Source of the DNA: Terriglobia bacterium
GTDB lineage: Bacteria > Acidobacteriota > Terriglobia > Terriglobales > Acidobacteriaceae
Length of the DNA stretch: 64,000 nucleotides
Reading direction: 5' to 3'
Assembly: GCA_020073665.1 (NCBI GenBank)
Contig: JAIQEU010000006.1
Span: 372,001-436,000 of the forward strand
The notes below the pieces were generated by a model that searched no databases, had not been told where the DNA came from, and saw nothing but the letters and a program-made list of their open reading frames with translations. This document shows, piece by piece, positions 36,470 to 45,764 of this stretch (position 1 is its first letter; each line of letters begins with the position of its first letter). Position numbers and translations under genes: made by a program.

Positions 36470-36570
36470 CGGATTCTCCTGTGCCTTTCGTACCTCTGTG
36501 CATAACGTGATTTCTTGCACAGGCTCGATCCTCGGTGTCCCCCGTGCCCTCTGTGGATAAAATAGTTTTC
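36470..36570. repeat. Degenerate intergenic repeat (CTCTGTG type)
   Basis: The 290-bp gap before the hydrolase carries CCTGTGCCTTTCGTACCTCTGTGC and GGTGTCCCCCGTGCCCTCTGTGG. These are degenerate copies of a dispersed repeat whose reverse strand reads HRGHGGHRG. A related fragment lies near 37910-37990. No gene here. Confidence 0.45.
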
Positions 36571-36571
36571 C

Positions 36572-37342
36572 ATGTCCTCCGAAAGCATCCTCACGCTCCC
36601 GCCTCCTCCCGCCGATGTCCGCCTCGCCTACGGCGGCGATTCAAACCAGTTCGGAGATCTCCGCCTGCCTAAGTCCAAGGGCCCTTTTCCCGTCGTCATG
36701 AACATCCACGGAGGCTACTGGCGCGCCAAGTATGACCTGGCCCATGCCGGACATCTCTGCGCCGCCCTGACTGCCAAAGGTCTGGCCACCTGGAACCTGG
36801 AATACCGCCGCGTTGGCAACGAAGGCGGCGGTTGGCCCGGCACTTTCGAAGACGTCGGCAGGGGATACCGTTTCCTGCCCCAGATCGCCAAGCGCTACAA
36901 CCTCGAACCCACCCGGACGCTGGTCATGGGCCACTCCGCCGGAGGCCAGCTCGCACTCTGTCTCGCCGCCCACGAGCCCGCCGTTAAGCGGGTGGTCTCT
37001 CTTGCTGGTGTGGTTGATCTGGAGGGCGCATGGGAGCAGCACCTCAGCAACGACGCGGTAGTGGAATTCCTGGGCGGCAAGCCCAAAGACGTGCCTGAAC
37101 ACTACCGCGACGCCGACCCCATGCAGCTAGCTATCCCGCAAGCCGCCCAGTGGCTGATCCACGGCCTGGCCGACGACATCGTCCCCCCGACCTTCAGCCG
37201 CAATTATGTTCAGGAGAAACAGAAGAAAAAAGAGGATGCCCACCTGCTGGAAGTCTCCCAGGCCGGCCACTTCGAACTGATCGACCCCCGCTCCACAGCG
37301 TGGCCCAGGGTCGAGCAAACTGTTCTGCACTTGTTGGGCTAA
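36572..37342 (+). CDS. Alpha/beta hydrolase (BD-FAE / kynurenine-formamidase-like)
   Basis: Serine hydrolase of 256 residues without a signal peptide. The oxyanion motif is HGGYW (46-50), the nucleophile is S122 in MGHSAGGQL, the acid is probably in HGLADDIVPP, and the histidine is in SQAGHFELIDP. All triad members are present. HGGYW plus GHSAGG is typical of carboxylesterases of the kynurenine formamidase group; no tryptophan-degradation genes are nearby, so the substrate is open. Confidence 0.82.
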   Translation: MSSESILTLPPPPADVRLAYGGDSNQFGDLRLPKSKGPFPVVMNIHGGYWRAKYDLAHAGHLCAALTAKGLATWNLEYRRVGNEGGGWPGTFEDVGRGYRFLPQIAKRYNLEPTRTLVMGHSAGGQLALCLAAHEPAVKRVVSLAGVVDLEGAWEQHLSNDAVVEFLGGKPKDVPEHYRDADPMQLAIPQAAQWLIHGLADDIVPPTFSRNYVQEKQKKKEDAHLLEVSQAGHFELIDPRSTAWPRVEQTVLHLLG

Positions 37343-37362
37343 TCAAGCATTGAGGGTCTTGC

Positions 37363-37390
37363 GATCTCTCTGGTTTGAGATCTTGGTTTT
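37363..37390 (+). terminator. Weak terminator after the hydrolase
   Basis: A short 6-bp stem GATCTC / GAGATC with an 8-base loop is followed by TTGGTTTT, in the 51-bp gap between convergent genes. Confidence 0.35.
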
Positions 37391-37393
37391 GCG

Positions 37394-37858
37394 CTACCGT
37401 TGCAGCTGGTAACCCAAATAAATCATCTGCCCCACATGATGATGCAGGTGGGTGGCGCAACGGAAAAAGATGTTGAAGCGGTTTCCCGCGTCGTCCTCGC
37501 GCATCGCGGTGTACGCTCTTGACCAATCCTCCGGAGACTGTGCCGCAATAGCCCGCTGTACCACTGCAACTGCCGCATCAAACTGTTTCAGCACTTCGTC
37601 TTTTGAAGGACGATCCGCCTCTGTAAACTCGCGATCGCGATCCCGCACGTATCCCGTCCCGGCAATCTCGGTGCCGATGTAGTAATTCAAATTCCCCGTT
37701 AAATGCAGCACCAGATGTCCAAAACTGTTGCCGAAGGGGAAAGGCTTTCGCCAGAACTGTTCATCGCTGAGCGGCCCTGCTAGCTCCCGCACTTTGGCCG
37801 CCAAGGTCGCATACCGTTCCGCCAACGCCGCCGCGACTGTTTCATGCAAGCTGTGCAT
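37394..37858 (-). CDS. DinB-family protein
   Basis: Four-helix bundle protein of 154 residues. The metal-binding histidine set of the DinB/YfiT fold is seen as FGHLVLHLTGNLNYYIG near residue 46 and RCATHLHHHVGQMIYLGYQL at the C-terminus. Members bind a divalent metal; several are thiol transferases, most are of unknown function. ATG at 37858. Confidence 0.85.
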   Translation of the reverse strand: MHSLHETVAAALAERYATLAAKVRELAGPLSDEQFWRKPFPFGNSFGHLVLHLTGNLNYYIGTEIAGTGYVRDRDREFTEADRPSKDEVLKQFDAAVAVVQRAIAAQSPEDWSRAYTAMREDDAGNRFNIFFRCATHLHHHVGQMIYLGYQLQR

Positions 37859-38015
37859 TTTGCACCGGGACTGCCGACCCTAGCAGAAGCTGGCAGTCGA
37901 ATCCCATCGTGTACCTTAGTATCCTTCGTAGTAATACTTTGATGATCTGTTGATTGGAAAGATCCGTGAAAATTCGTGGCAGTGAAGTTCTCCGTGTATT
38001 CCGCACCCGCTCTGG

Positions 38016-39269
38016 TCAGGCAATTTTTCTCAAAACGAGCGCCGAATTCTTCGACCCGAAAGCGATGCAGTTGCACACCGCATGCTCGACGTCTTTTTGA
38101 CGCCCCACCTCCGGCACATAATCCAGATCACACTCCGGATCCGGATTCTCCAGGTTAATGGTGGGTGGAATCTGACCGCTCTGCATGGCCACAATGGTCG
38201 CCGCCACTCCAGCCGCCCCACACGCCCCCTGCGGATGCCCGATCTGCGACTTCAGCGCCGACATTGGTACCTGCCGCGCCCGCTCATCCCCCAAGGCCAG
38301 CTTCAAGGCCCGGGTCTCGATGCGATCGTTCAACTGGGTAGAAGTCCCATGCAGATTCACATAATGGACATCCGCCGGCCCGATCCCCGCCTCTTTCATA
38401 GCCAACCCGATCGCGCGTGCCGGCTCCTCGCCGCACTCCTGCAGACGCACCCGGTGAAACGCTTCACAGGTTGACCCGTAGCCCCGCACCTCCGCCAGCA
38501 TATTCGCCCCGCGCGCCCGCGCATGCTCGTATTCTTCCAGCACGAACATCCACGCGCCCTCCGCCAGCACAAACCCGTCTCGGTCCACCGAAAACGGGCG
38601 TGATCCCCGCTCCGGCGACACGTTCCACGAATCGGTCAAGATCTTCATCAGGATGAATCCCTTGACAATGCCCAGCGCAATCGGCGCATCCGCCCCGCCG
38701 CTTAGCACCATGTCCAGACGTCCCGACTGTATCTGCCGCAGCGAATATCCAAAGGCGTCGGTCGATGAGGTACAGCCGGTGGTGATCACGTGGCTCGCCC
38801 CACGCAGCCCGAAGCGGACGCTCAGTTCGCTCGACAGCGTGCCCATCACCCCGGTGGGAACGCAGAACAGGCTCATCGACTTGTACTGCTGATGAAAAAA
38901 CAACCGGTACTGCTCCTCGGTAAACTCCTGCGATCCGCCGCCCGAACCCAGGATCACGCCAAAGCGCCGCTTCTCCTCCAGGGGCAGGGAAGAGGGATCG
39001 AACCCCGCTGTTTGCAGCGCCTCGGTGGCTGCCGCCAGCGCCAGCGGCAGCACCCGCGACACATGCTTGCGCTCGCGCTTTTCCACCCAGGCCAGTTCGT
39101 CAAAGCCGCGCACTTCGCCCGCAATCTGCACCGGAATCTCCGCCGCATCGAAGTGCGAAATCCGTCGCACCCCGCTGCGCCCCGCCAGCGCCCCTTGCGA
39201 GAAAGCCGCATTGCCCACGCCATTGGGACTGACCGCTCCCATCCCCGTGATCACCACGCGTCGCTTCAA
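38016..39269 (-). CDS. Beta-ketoacyl-ACP synthase (FabF/KAS II family)
   Basis: Condensing enzyme of 417 residues from a TTG at 39269, chosen because AGAGGT precedes it and MKRRVVITGMGAVSPNG is the family start. The catalytic triad is complete: C166 in TTGCTSSTDAFG, H307 in NLHGTSTQLND, H345 in SALKSQIGHPQG, with K340. No acpP, fabG or other fatty-acid gene is adjacent, so it may be a secondary FabF for a specialised acyl product rather than the housekeeping copy. Confidence 0.9.
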   Translation of the reverse strand: MKRRVVITGMGAVSPNGVGNAAFSQGALAGRSGVRRISHFDAAEIPVQIAGEVRGFDELAWVEKRERKHVSRVLPLALAAATEALQTAGFDPSSLPLEEKRRFGVILGSGGGSQEFTEEQYRLFFHQQYKSMSLFCVPTGVMGTLSSELSVRFGLRGASHVITTGCTSSTDAFGYSLRQIQSGRLDMVLSGGADAPIALGIVKGFILMKILTDSWNVSPERGSRPFSVDRDGFVLAEGAWMFVLEEYEHARARGANMLAEVRGYGSTCEAFHRVRLQECGEEPARAIGLAMKEAGIGPADVHYVNLHGTSTQLNDRIETRALKLALGDERARQVPMSALKSQIGHPQGACGAAGVAATIVAMQSGQIPPTINLENPDPECDLDYVPEVGRQKDVEHAVCNCIAFGSKNSALVLRKIA

Positions 39270-39480
39270 ATCTGGACCTCTCGTTTGCTGGAAAACTATA
39301 CACCACGAACCATGCAGGCTTGGATGCGAAGAATTGTCAGACAAATGTCAAAACTAGGTCCGCTCCGCGATCTTCGCGTCCCCAGCGGCTTAGGATTCCG
39401 TGTCGCTCAATCGCCGTGCCCTGTCAACGGACGTCCAACCCCCGTGCTAAACTGCGCCCACATTGATCGCGAGGAACCCG

Positions 39481-40886
39481 ATGCCAACATTCATTCGTCG
39501 ACCATTCCGCGTGTTGTTCTGCGTGAGCCTGATCTCAGTGATGGTGGCTGCCCAGCCCCAAGCAGCGCTCTCCCCGGATCTCCAAACACAAATCGCGACT
39601 ATCGCTCGAGAAGCGCTCGCCTCGACCGGTGTTCCCAGCGCTTCCATCGCCATTGTGCAGGACGGGAAAATTAGCTACCTCCAGGCGTACGGTCAGGCCC
39701 GTATCGATCCGCCCACTCCGGCGCGATCTGACATGCGCTACAGCATCGGCTCCATCAGCAAACAATTCACAGCTGCCGCCATTCTGCTACTCGCCGAGCA
39801 GGGCAAGCTTTCACTGGATGATCCCGTCTCGCGCTTTGTCCCCGACCTCACGCGCGGCCGCGAAACCACCATTCGCCAAATCCTTTCCCATACTTCGGGC
39901 TACCAGGACTTCTGGCCGCAGGATTACGTCCCTCCCTTCATGCTCCAGCCCATCACCGCTGACAAAATTCTCGATCTTTGGGCGCGGAAGCCGCTCGATT
40001 TTGATCCGGGCACTCAATGGCAGTACAGCAATACCAACTTTGTGATCGCAGGTCTCATCGTGGAGAAGGCCAGCGGCATGCCGCTGCTCGACTTCCTCAG
40101 CAAGTACATCTTTGCCCCGCTCAACATGCGGAGCGTCATGAATATCGACCAGAATCGCCTTACGGAAACCGACCCCATCGGCTACCTGCGCTACGCGCTC
40201 GGCCCGCCCCGAGTCGCTCCTAAGGAAGGGAAGGGTTGGCTCTTTGCCGCCGGTGAGCTGGCCATGCCCGCAGAGGACCTCGCCAAGTGGGACATCAGCA
40301 TCATCAACCAGACCGTGCTTCGGCCCGCCTCCTATCGTGAAATGGAGACTGAGGTCGTGCTCAAGAACGGTCTGGGCACGCGTTACGGGCTAGGCGTCTC
40401 GGTGCGACAGGAATCCGGTCGCCGCGCCATCGAGCATGGAGGAGAGGTCTCCGGTTTCACCGCTCACAATATGGTCTTCCCGATGAACGCGTCGCCGTGG
40501 TCGTTCTCACCAACCAGGATTCTGTGGACGCGTCCGGCGAGATCGCCCGCAAAATTGCGCCACTGCTGTTCCCACACGACGACGCCAGCAAGCAGGAACA
40601 GCAATCCCGTGCCATCTTCGAGGGGTTGCAACAGGGCAAGATCGACCGTTCGCTGTTTACCGTCAATGCCAACAGTTACTTCACCGAACAAGCGCTGGCA
40701 GACTTCGCCAGCAGCCTGGGCCCCCTCGGCCCGCCCCAGGAGTTCACCCAAACCACGCGCCAGGATCGTGGTGGCATGACCTTCCGGCTGTTCGAAGCAC
40801 ACTTTCTGCAGAAGACACTCGAAATCTGGGAACGCATCATGCCCGATGGCAAGATCGAACAGTATCAGGTAGCGGCGAAGGAGTAG
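39481..40886 (+). pseudogene. Class C beta-lactamase-family serine hydrolase, frameshifted
   Basis: Starts at the ATG at 39481 (GAGGAACCC upstream) with a signal peptide (MPTFIRRPFRVLFCVSLISVMVAAQPQA). SxxK is SISK (S91, K94), YSN is at 182-184, and EHGGEVSGF marks the third motif. Near 40478-40485 the frame breaks. Before it the protein reads NMVFP; after it the first frame becomes Arg-rich nonsense, while the +1 frame continues sensibly (DERVAVVVLTNQD, then ASGEIARKIAPLLF to the stop at 40886). A single missing base (TTCCCGATGAA, expected TTCCCGGATGAA) explains this. Either a recent pseudogene or a sequencing error. Confidence 0.85.
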
Positions 40887-40926
40887 CGGAGCCCGGAAAG
40901 TGCCCCGCTGATCTCCCTCTGCGACC

Positions 40927-41346
40927 TTAGTTGACCGTAAATTGCTTCTTGCTGGTAGCGGCGCCTCCGGCATTGGTTACCGTGACCGGACCAGTAGTAG
41001 CGCCGGAGGGAACCGTAGCGCTGAGGAATTTGGTGTCGAGCACTCGGAAGCTCGCACTTACTCCATTGAAGGCAACTGCCGTGGTCCCGATGAAGTTGCT
41101 CCCACGAATCGTCACCCGCGACCCCACTTTGCCGCTGCTCGGAGGGAAGGCTGCAATCGCTGCTGCCGGAGGCTTCAGTCCGGCGTCCAGCACCCACACC
41201 GTGCCAAAAGCCTGGTTGCCCTGGCCATCTCGTCCACAGCCACTGGAGGTACCAAGCAGCCGGCCATCACTTCCCTGAATCGGCGCAGCCATCGGCAGGC
41301 TTCCGTTCTGGCACGTGAACATGAAACTGCTCACGAAGGTAGTCAA
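40927..41346 (-). pseudogene. C-terminal remnant of an IPT/TIG-domain secreted protein
   Basis: A 139-codon frame. Residues about 63-139 are a full IPT/TIG immunoglobulin-like domain (PPSSGKVGSRVTIRGSNFIGTTAVAFNGV to PVTVTNAGGAA). Residues about 17-50 (APIQGSDGRLLGTSSGCG, FGTVWVLD) look like the last unit of the tandem GloVer-type repeats that normally precede this domain. There is no signal peptide, and no further repeat upstream. It therefore looks like the tail of a much larger surface protein left after deletion. It could be expressed but is unlikely to be functional. Confidence 0.6.
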
Positions 41347-41420
41347 CCGCCGCAGCGTGCGTAGCTCCGCCCCGGCAGCGCGTTACCGCCGTGCCTTCGT
41401 GGTTAGAGATTTTGGTTAGA

Positions 41421-43067
41421 TTAAGCAGACACCCAATTCCGTCGCTCTAGGATCATGGGAGGCTCATAAGTCTTGCCCGCAGCTAGTTGTTTTTCTTCCC
41501 TCCGCGTGGTCCATAACAGCACCGGCCCCAGCAAGTGTGCTGTGATCCAGGACGCCACCCCGCATTCTTTCCCCACTTCGCGACGCAGCTCTCCAATTCG
41601 TTCGCTCACTTTCCGGTTCACCTTGCGGAACTCCCGTTCCATCGCCCACAACATGCCGCTGTACGCGCTGCCCAGTTTCCGCATGTCGCGTGCAAAGCGT
41701 TCCCGCACCCGGGCATCGGGATAATCTTTATAGCGCCGCCATCCTTGCAGCATGGTCTCGCAGATCCGGTACAGGCTGGGCCCGTTGCGCTCGAAATCGC
41801 GCCAGAAAGCCCAATCCAGAAACCGCTTGGAATCGTCGCGCGAGATGGCCGCATGCCGGAAGTTGAACTTGAATTGCCCGTGAATATCCGCCGGGTCCAC
41901 GTCGTCCAGCATCCGCCCCTGTTCCTCCATCTCCTTATATAAAGGAGTTCCCGGCACCGGGGTGTACAGCATGAACTGGTGAAAATCAGTCTCATGCCCG
42001 ACCGCGTACTCGATTTCGGTTTCGATGTTCTCCGGAGTGTGGTGCTCCAGCCCCACGATTGTGGATCCCTGCACCCGTATGCCGTGCGCCCGCAGTTCAC
42101 GCGTAAGCTGCACCGTATCCGCGCCCTGCAGCTTGGTGTAGGTGGATCGAGGCGACTCCAACCCCATCCATATCCACGACACCCCCAGCTCCACCAATTC
42201 CTGCATCGTGTACTTGCGGATCGCATTGGCCGAAGAGAATACCGCCAGCCCCCAGCTCTTGCCCGCCGCTTTCATGCGCGCCAGCAGTTGCATCGCCCGC
42301 GTCCGGTGCAGGAGAAAATTTTCATCCATCACGAAAAACGAATCCACCTTGAGTTCCGCCTCGATCTTGCACATCACCTCGAACAGCTCATCTCCACCGT
42401 CGTAAAAGTTGATGAACTTCCCCTTGCCGCCGAAAAATGCCGAGGTAGTGCAGAAATTGCATCCCATCGGGCACCCCACCGAAGGAATCACGGTTGCCGC
42501 CGTGCCGCCCTTGCGTTCCGGCAGCCGCATTCCCATCACTCGGGTTCGCAATCCCGAAACAATGGCCGGATGCCGGATGGGCGCGTGCTCATCCTCACCC
42601 AGGTAGCGCCGCATCCACGAAATACCCTCACCCTTCACGATGTGGTCGGCGTCAACCAGTTTCTCGATACCCGGAATCGCTGCCACGTGCCCGCCCACCA
42701 CAATCTCTGACCGCGGAGAGAGCTTCCGCACCAGCCGGCACATCTCCCGCACCTTGCCCACATTCACGATGATCGACGAAATCCCCACAATGTCGTAATC
42801 GTGAGCCGCGACCTCGCGTGCAAAATCCTCCCGCGTAGGAAAATCCAGCACCGTACAAGGCGCCGAAATATTCTCCTGAATCATCATGATCCCCCACGAG
42901 CGGTGAAACATGCGTAGGGAAAACGCCCCCTGCGCCCGGGTCACCTGATTCTCGTACAACTCGATGGGGTTGATCTTGCGGCTGCCGAACTCGTCGTCCT
43001 GGGCGTAGGGGCCGAAGACCGAGCTGAGCAGGATGCGGGCATGAGTTCCCTTAGGATGAATGTCCAT
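41421..43067 (-). CDS. B12-binding-type radical SAM protein
   Basis: Protein of 548 residues. The N-terminal 170 residues have a cobalamin-binding-like Rossmann part (DYDIVGISSIIVNVGKVREMCRLVR, EIVVGGHVAAIPG), but no DxHxxG base-off motif. The radical SAM core starts at CPMGCNFC (C199, C203, C206: CxxxCxxC). VDSFFVMDENFLLHR and LGLE-like WMGLESPRS continue the barrel. The C-terminal 150 residues are helical and basic. The target is unknown; related proteins act on lipids, tetrapyrroles or tRNA. Not in an operon. Confidence 0.86.
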   Translation of the reverse strand: MDIHPKGTHARILLSSVFGPYAQDDEFGSRKINPIELYENQVTRAQGAFSLRMFHRSWGIMMIQENISAPCTVLDFPTREDFAREVAAHDYDIVGISSIIVNVGKVREMCRLVRKLSPRSEIVVGGHVAAIPGIEKLVDADHIVKGEGISWMRRYLGEDEHAPIRHPAIVSGLRTRVMGMRLPERKGGTAATVIPSVGCPMGCNFCTTSAFFGGKGKFINFYDGGDELFEVMCKIEAELKVDSFFVMDENFLLHRTRAMQLLARMKAAGKSWGLAVFSSANAIRKYTMQELVELGVSWIWMGLESPRSTYTKLQGADTVQLTRELRAHGIRVQGSTIVGLEHHTPENIETEIEYAVGHETDFHQFMLYTPVPGTPLYKEMEEQGRMLDDVDPADIHGQFKFNFRHAAISRDDSKRFLDWAFWRDFERNGPSLYRICETMLQGWRRYKDYPDARVRERFARDMRKLGSAYSGMLWAMEREFRKVNRKVSERIGELRREVGKECGVASWITAHLLGPVLLWTTRREEKQLAAGKTYEPPMILERRNWVSA

Positions 43068-43193
43068 GGATTACAGCCTAGGCATAGACGCCAGTGGGGT
43101 GCTGTGAGGCAGAGCACAAAATACAAAAACATTACATAAGCCGGGAATGCGGGACCTTGCCTTATAATCGCGTTTCGCTTCCGGAGAGTGAGA

Positions 43194-44744
43194 TTGGCCT
43201 ACGATGACCTGCGCGAGTGGATCGCGGCCCTGGACCGCGCCGGCGAACTGAAGAAGATTCGCACCGAAGTCGATCCCGTCCTCGAGATTACCGAAGTCAC
43301 CGACCGGGTGTCGAAAGGCCTGGGTTCGAAAGGCGCACCGCCCGGTGGTCCGGCCCTGCTTTTCCAGAACATCAAAGGTCACTCCGGCTCGCAGGTGTTG
43401 ATCAACCAGTTCGGTTCGCTGCGGCGGATGAACCTCGCCCTCGAAGTGGATGCGCTCGATCAGGTCGCCGACCGCATTCGCGCGTTCATGGACGTCAAGT
43501 CGCCGCAGGGCTTTCTCGACAAGGTCAAAATGCTTCCCATGCTGGCCGAGATGGGCAGGTTCTTTCCCAAGACCGTCTCCACCGGCCCCTGCAAGGAAGT
43601 CATCAAGCGCGACAATTTCTCGTTACTCGATTTCCCCATCCTGCAATGCTGGCCCAAAGACGCCGGCCGTTTTATCACGCTGCCTTGCGTGGTGACCCGC
43701 GATCCCAAGACCGGCAAGCGCAACGTCGGCATGTATCGCATGCAGGTATACGACGAACGCACTACCGGCATGCACTGGCAGCGGCAGAAGGTGGGGGCCG
43801 AGCATTACCGCGAGCGCATGCGGGAGGCTGCGGCAGACAAGGCGGCCGCCGTCGATCTGATGGCCCGCACTTCCGGGGGCTCACAAACCGCAGACGCTCT
43901 CCCTTCCGGCAAAATGGAAGTAGCCGTCGCCATCGGCACCGACCCCGCGATAACGTTCTCTGCCATCGTCCCCGCCCCGCCCGACGTCGAGGAATATCTC
44001 ATCGCCGGATTCCTGCGGCAGAAGCCGGTCGAGCTGGTGAAGTGCGAAACGGTTGATCTGGAAGTCCCCGCCTCCGCCGAAATCGTCCTCGAAGGCCACG
44101 TCCACCTCGACGAACTCCGCACCGAAGGCCCGTTCGGCGATCACACCGGGTTCTACTCGCTGGACGATCTCTATCCCGTGTTCCACGTCAGTTGCATCAC
44201 CCACCGCAAAGACCCGATCTACTCCACCACCATCGTGGGCAAGCCGCCGATGGAAGATGGCTGGATGGGCAAGGCGGTGGAGCGCATCTTCCTGCCGCTG
44301 ATGAAACTGACCATCCCCGAAATCGTCGACATCAACCTGCCGGTCGAAGGCATCTTCCACAACCTGATGCTGGTCTCGATCAAGAAGTCCTATCCCGGAC
44401 AAGCCCGCAAGGTGATGAACGCCATCTGGTCGCTGGGACAGGCGATGTTCACCAAGTGCATCATCGTGATGGATGAAGACGTCAACGTGCAGGACATCGG
44501 CGAAGTTACTCTCAAAGCCCTGAACCACATCGACCCCGAGCGCGACATCCAGTTCACCTTGGGCCCGGTAGACTCGCTCGACCACGCTTCGCGCCTGCCG
44601 AACTACGGCTCCAAGATGGGCGTGGACGCAACCCGCAAATGGCCCAGCGAAGGCTTCACCCGGCCCTGGCCCGACGAAATCCTGATGGACGCGAAGACCA
44701 AGGCGCTGGTGGACAAGAAGTGGAAAGAGCTGGGGCTGGATTGA
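43194..44744 (+). CDS. UbiD-family (de)carboxylase
   Basis: Prenylated-FMN-dependent decarboxylase of 516 residues from a TTG at 43194 (MAYDDLREWI), with GGAGAG upstream; a GTG two codons earlier is possible. Family motifs include EGHVHLDELRTEGPFGDHTGFYS near residue 300, which contains the conserved catalytic Glu region, and PCVVTRDPKTGKRNVGMYRMQV near 165. Family substrates include 4-hydroxy-3-polyprenylbenzoate and other aromatic or alpha,beta-unsaturated acids. A UbiX flavin prenyltransferase is required but is not in the window. Confidence 0.92.
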   Translation: MAYDDLREWIAALDRAGELKKIRTEVDPVLEITEVTDRVSKGLGSKGAPPGGPALLFQNIKGHSGSQVLINQFGSLRRMNLALEVDALDQVADRIRAFMDVKSPQGFLDKVKMLPMLAEMGRFFPKTVSTGPCKEVIKRDNFSLLDFPILQCWPKDAGRFITLPCVVTRDPKTGKRNVGMYRMQVYDERTTGMHWQRQKVGAEHYRERMREAAADKAAAVDLMARTSGGSQTADALPSGKMEVAVAIGTDPAITFSAIVPAPPDVEEYLIAGFLRQKPVELVKCETVDLEVPASAEIVLEGHVHLDELRTEGPFGDHTGFYSLDDLYPVFHVSCITHRKDPIYSTTIVGKPPMEDGWMGKAVERIFLPLMKLTIPEIVDINLPVEGIFHNLMLVSIKKSYPGQARKVMNAIWSLGQAMFTKCIIVMDEDVNVQDIGEVTLKALNHIDPERDIQFTLGPVDSLDHASRLPNYGSKMGVDATRKWPSEGFTRPWPDEILMDAKTKALVDKKWKELGLD

Positions 44745-44814
44745 TGGATTGCTGAATTCCCGGATTGTCGAATTGAAAAACTAGGCCCCATCTTGTCTTG
44801 AAAGGGTTCGGCCT

Positions 44815-45741
44815 TCAGCCGCGCCGCTCCGGCTTGCGGGGCAGGGCGAGTAAGCGTGACAGATCCTGGGCGAAGCTCTGGATCGTGGAGCCGTCCTCGG
44901 CGCCGTGGTCGGGGTTGATTTCGGTCAGGGTCAATCCGGCAAACTTCGGGCTCTTCAGAAAAACCTCCAACACCTCCAGGGTGTGTTTGCACGACAGCCC
45001 TCGGTTCTTGGAATAGTTCTCCGCCAGCGGGAGATGGTTGAAATCAACTACGTCCACATCAAAGTGAACCAGTAACCGCTCAAACTTCGCACCCCATTTG
45101 GCGAGGACCGTCTCCGCACATCGGGCGGGGGACTGGGTGACATCGGCAACGCTCGAGACGGCAATCGCACGATCGCGGATGACGCCGCGTTCCCACTCGG
45201 TGGCGCGCTCGGGATCGAATCCAACGAGATGAACGTCGGCGGTGGACAATAAAGGATAGCGAGGCCCGCAGCGCGCCAGTTGGGGAAGGGCGCCCTCCAG
45301 GCCAAGCATGTGCGCCATGCCCATCCAGTCGAGCGCGCCGTCGGTGGTGGACGCGGGAGTATTCATGTCGGCATGCAGGTCAAGGTAAATCAGGCCCAGC
45401 CTCTCCGACTTCTTCAGGTTCGCCGCGACCACCCCGAGTTCGACGGTGCAGTTTCCTCCCACCACAATCGGGATGTGTCCCTGACTTACGGCTGGCGCGA
45501 GATGGGCTTCGGTCTGCTGGACGCAGGCCACGACGGCCTCTGCGTGCTGGGCTAGCGGATTCGTGCGATCGGGATGCCAGCGGCGCACGGGAAGGTCGCC
45601 GTAGTCCACGACCGTCAGACCTTGCTGGCGCAGCATGTCAGGAAAGCCCGCGGCGCGGAAGGCTTGCGGGGCCTTCTCTTGGCCGGGGGCGTAGGACCCC
45701 AGACTGGTAGGAACTCCGGCATAGGCGATGGTGTGGGGCAT
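44815..45741 (-). CDS. Arginase/agmatinase-superfamily protein
   Basis: Ureohydrolase-fold protein of 308 residues. Manganese ligands are D121, H123 and D125 in DLHADMNTP and D228, D230 and D233 in FDVDVVDF. The usual GGDH segment is GGNCT (95-99), so the MnA-ligand histidine is Cys98. Subfamilies with Cys at this place exist, so this may be a natural variant with altered metal use or substrate. ATG at 45741; a perfect inverted repeat lies 23 bp upstream. Convergent with the ubiD gene. Substrate cannot be assigned. Confidence 0.83.
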   Translation of the reverse strand: MPHTIAYAGVPTSLGSYAPGQEKAPQAFRAAGFPDMLRQQGLTVVDYGDLPVRRWHPDRTNPLAQHAEAVVACVQQTEAHLAPAVSQGHIPIVVGGNCTVELGVVAANLKKSERLGLIYLDLHADMNTPASTTDGALDWMGMAHMLGLEGALPQLARCGPRYPLLSTADVHLVGFDPERATEWERGVIRDRAIAVSSVADVTQSPARCAETVLAKWGAKFERLLVHFDVDVVDFNHLPLAENYSKNRGLSCKHTLEVLEVFLKSPKFAGLTLTEINPDHGAEDGSTIQSFAQDLSRLLALPRKPERRG

Positions 45742-45764
45742 GAAGATGTCTCCGCCAAAAGTGA

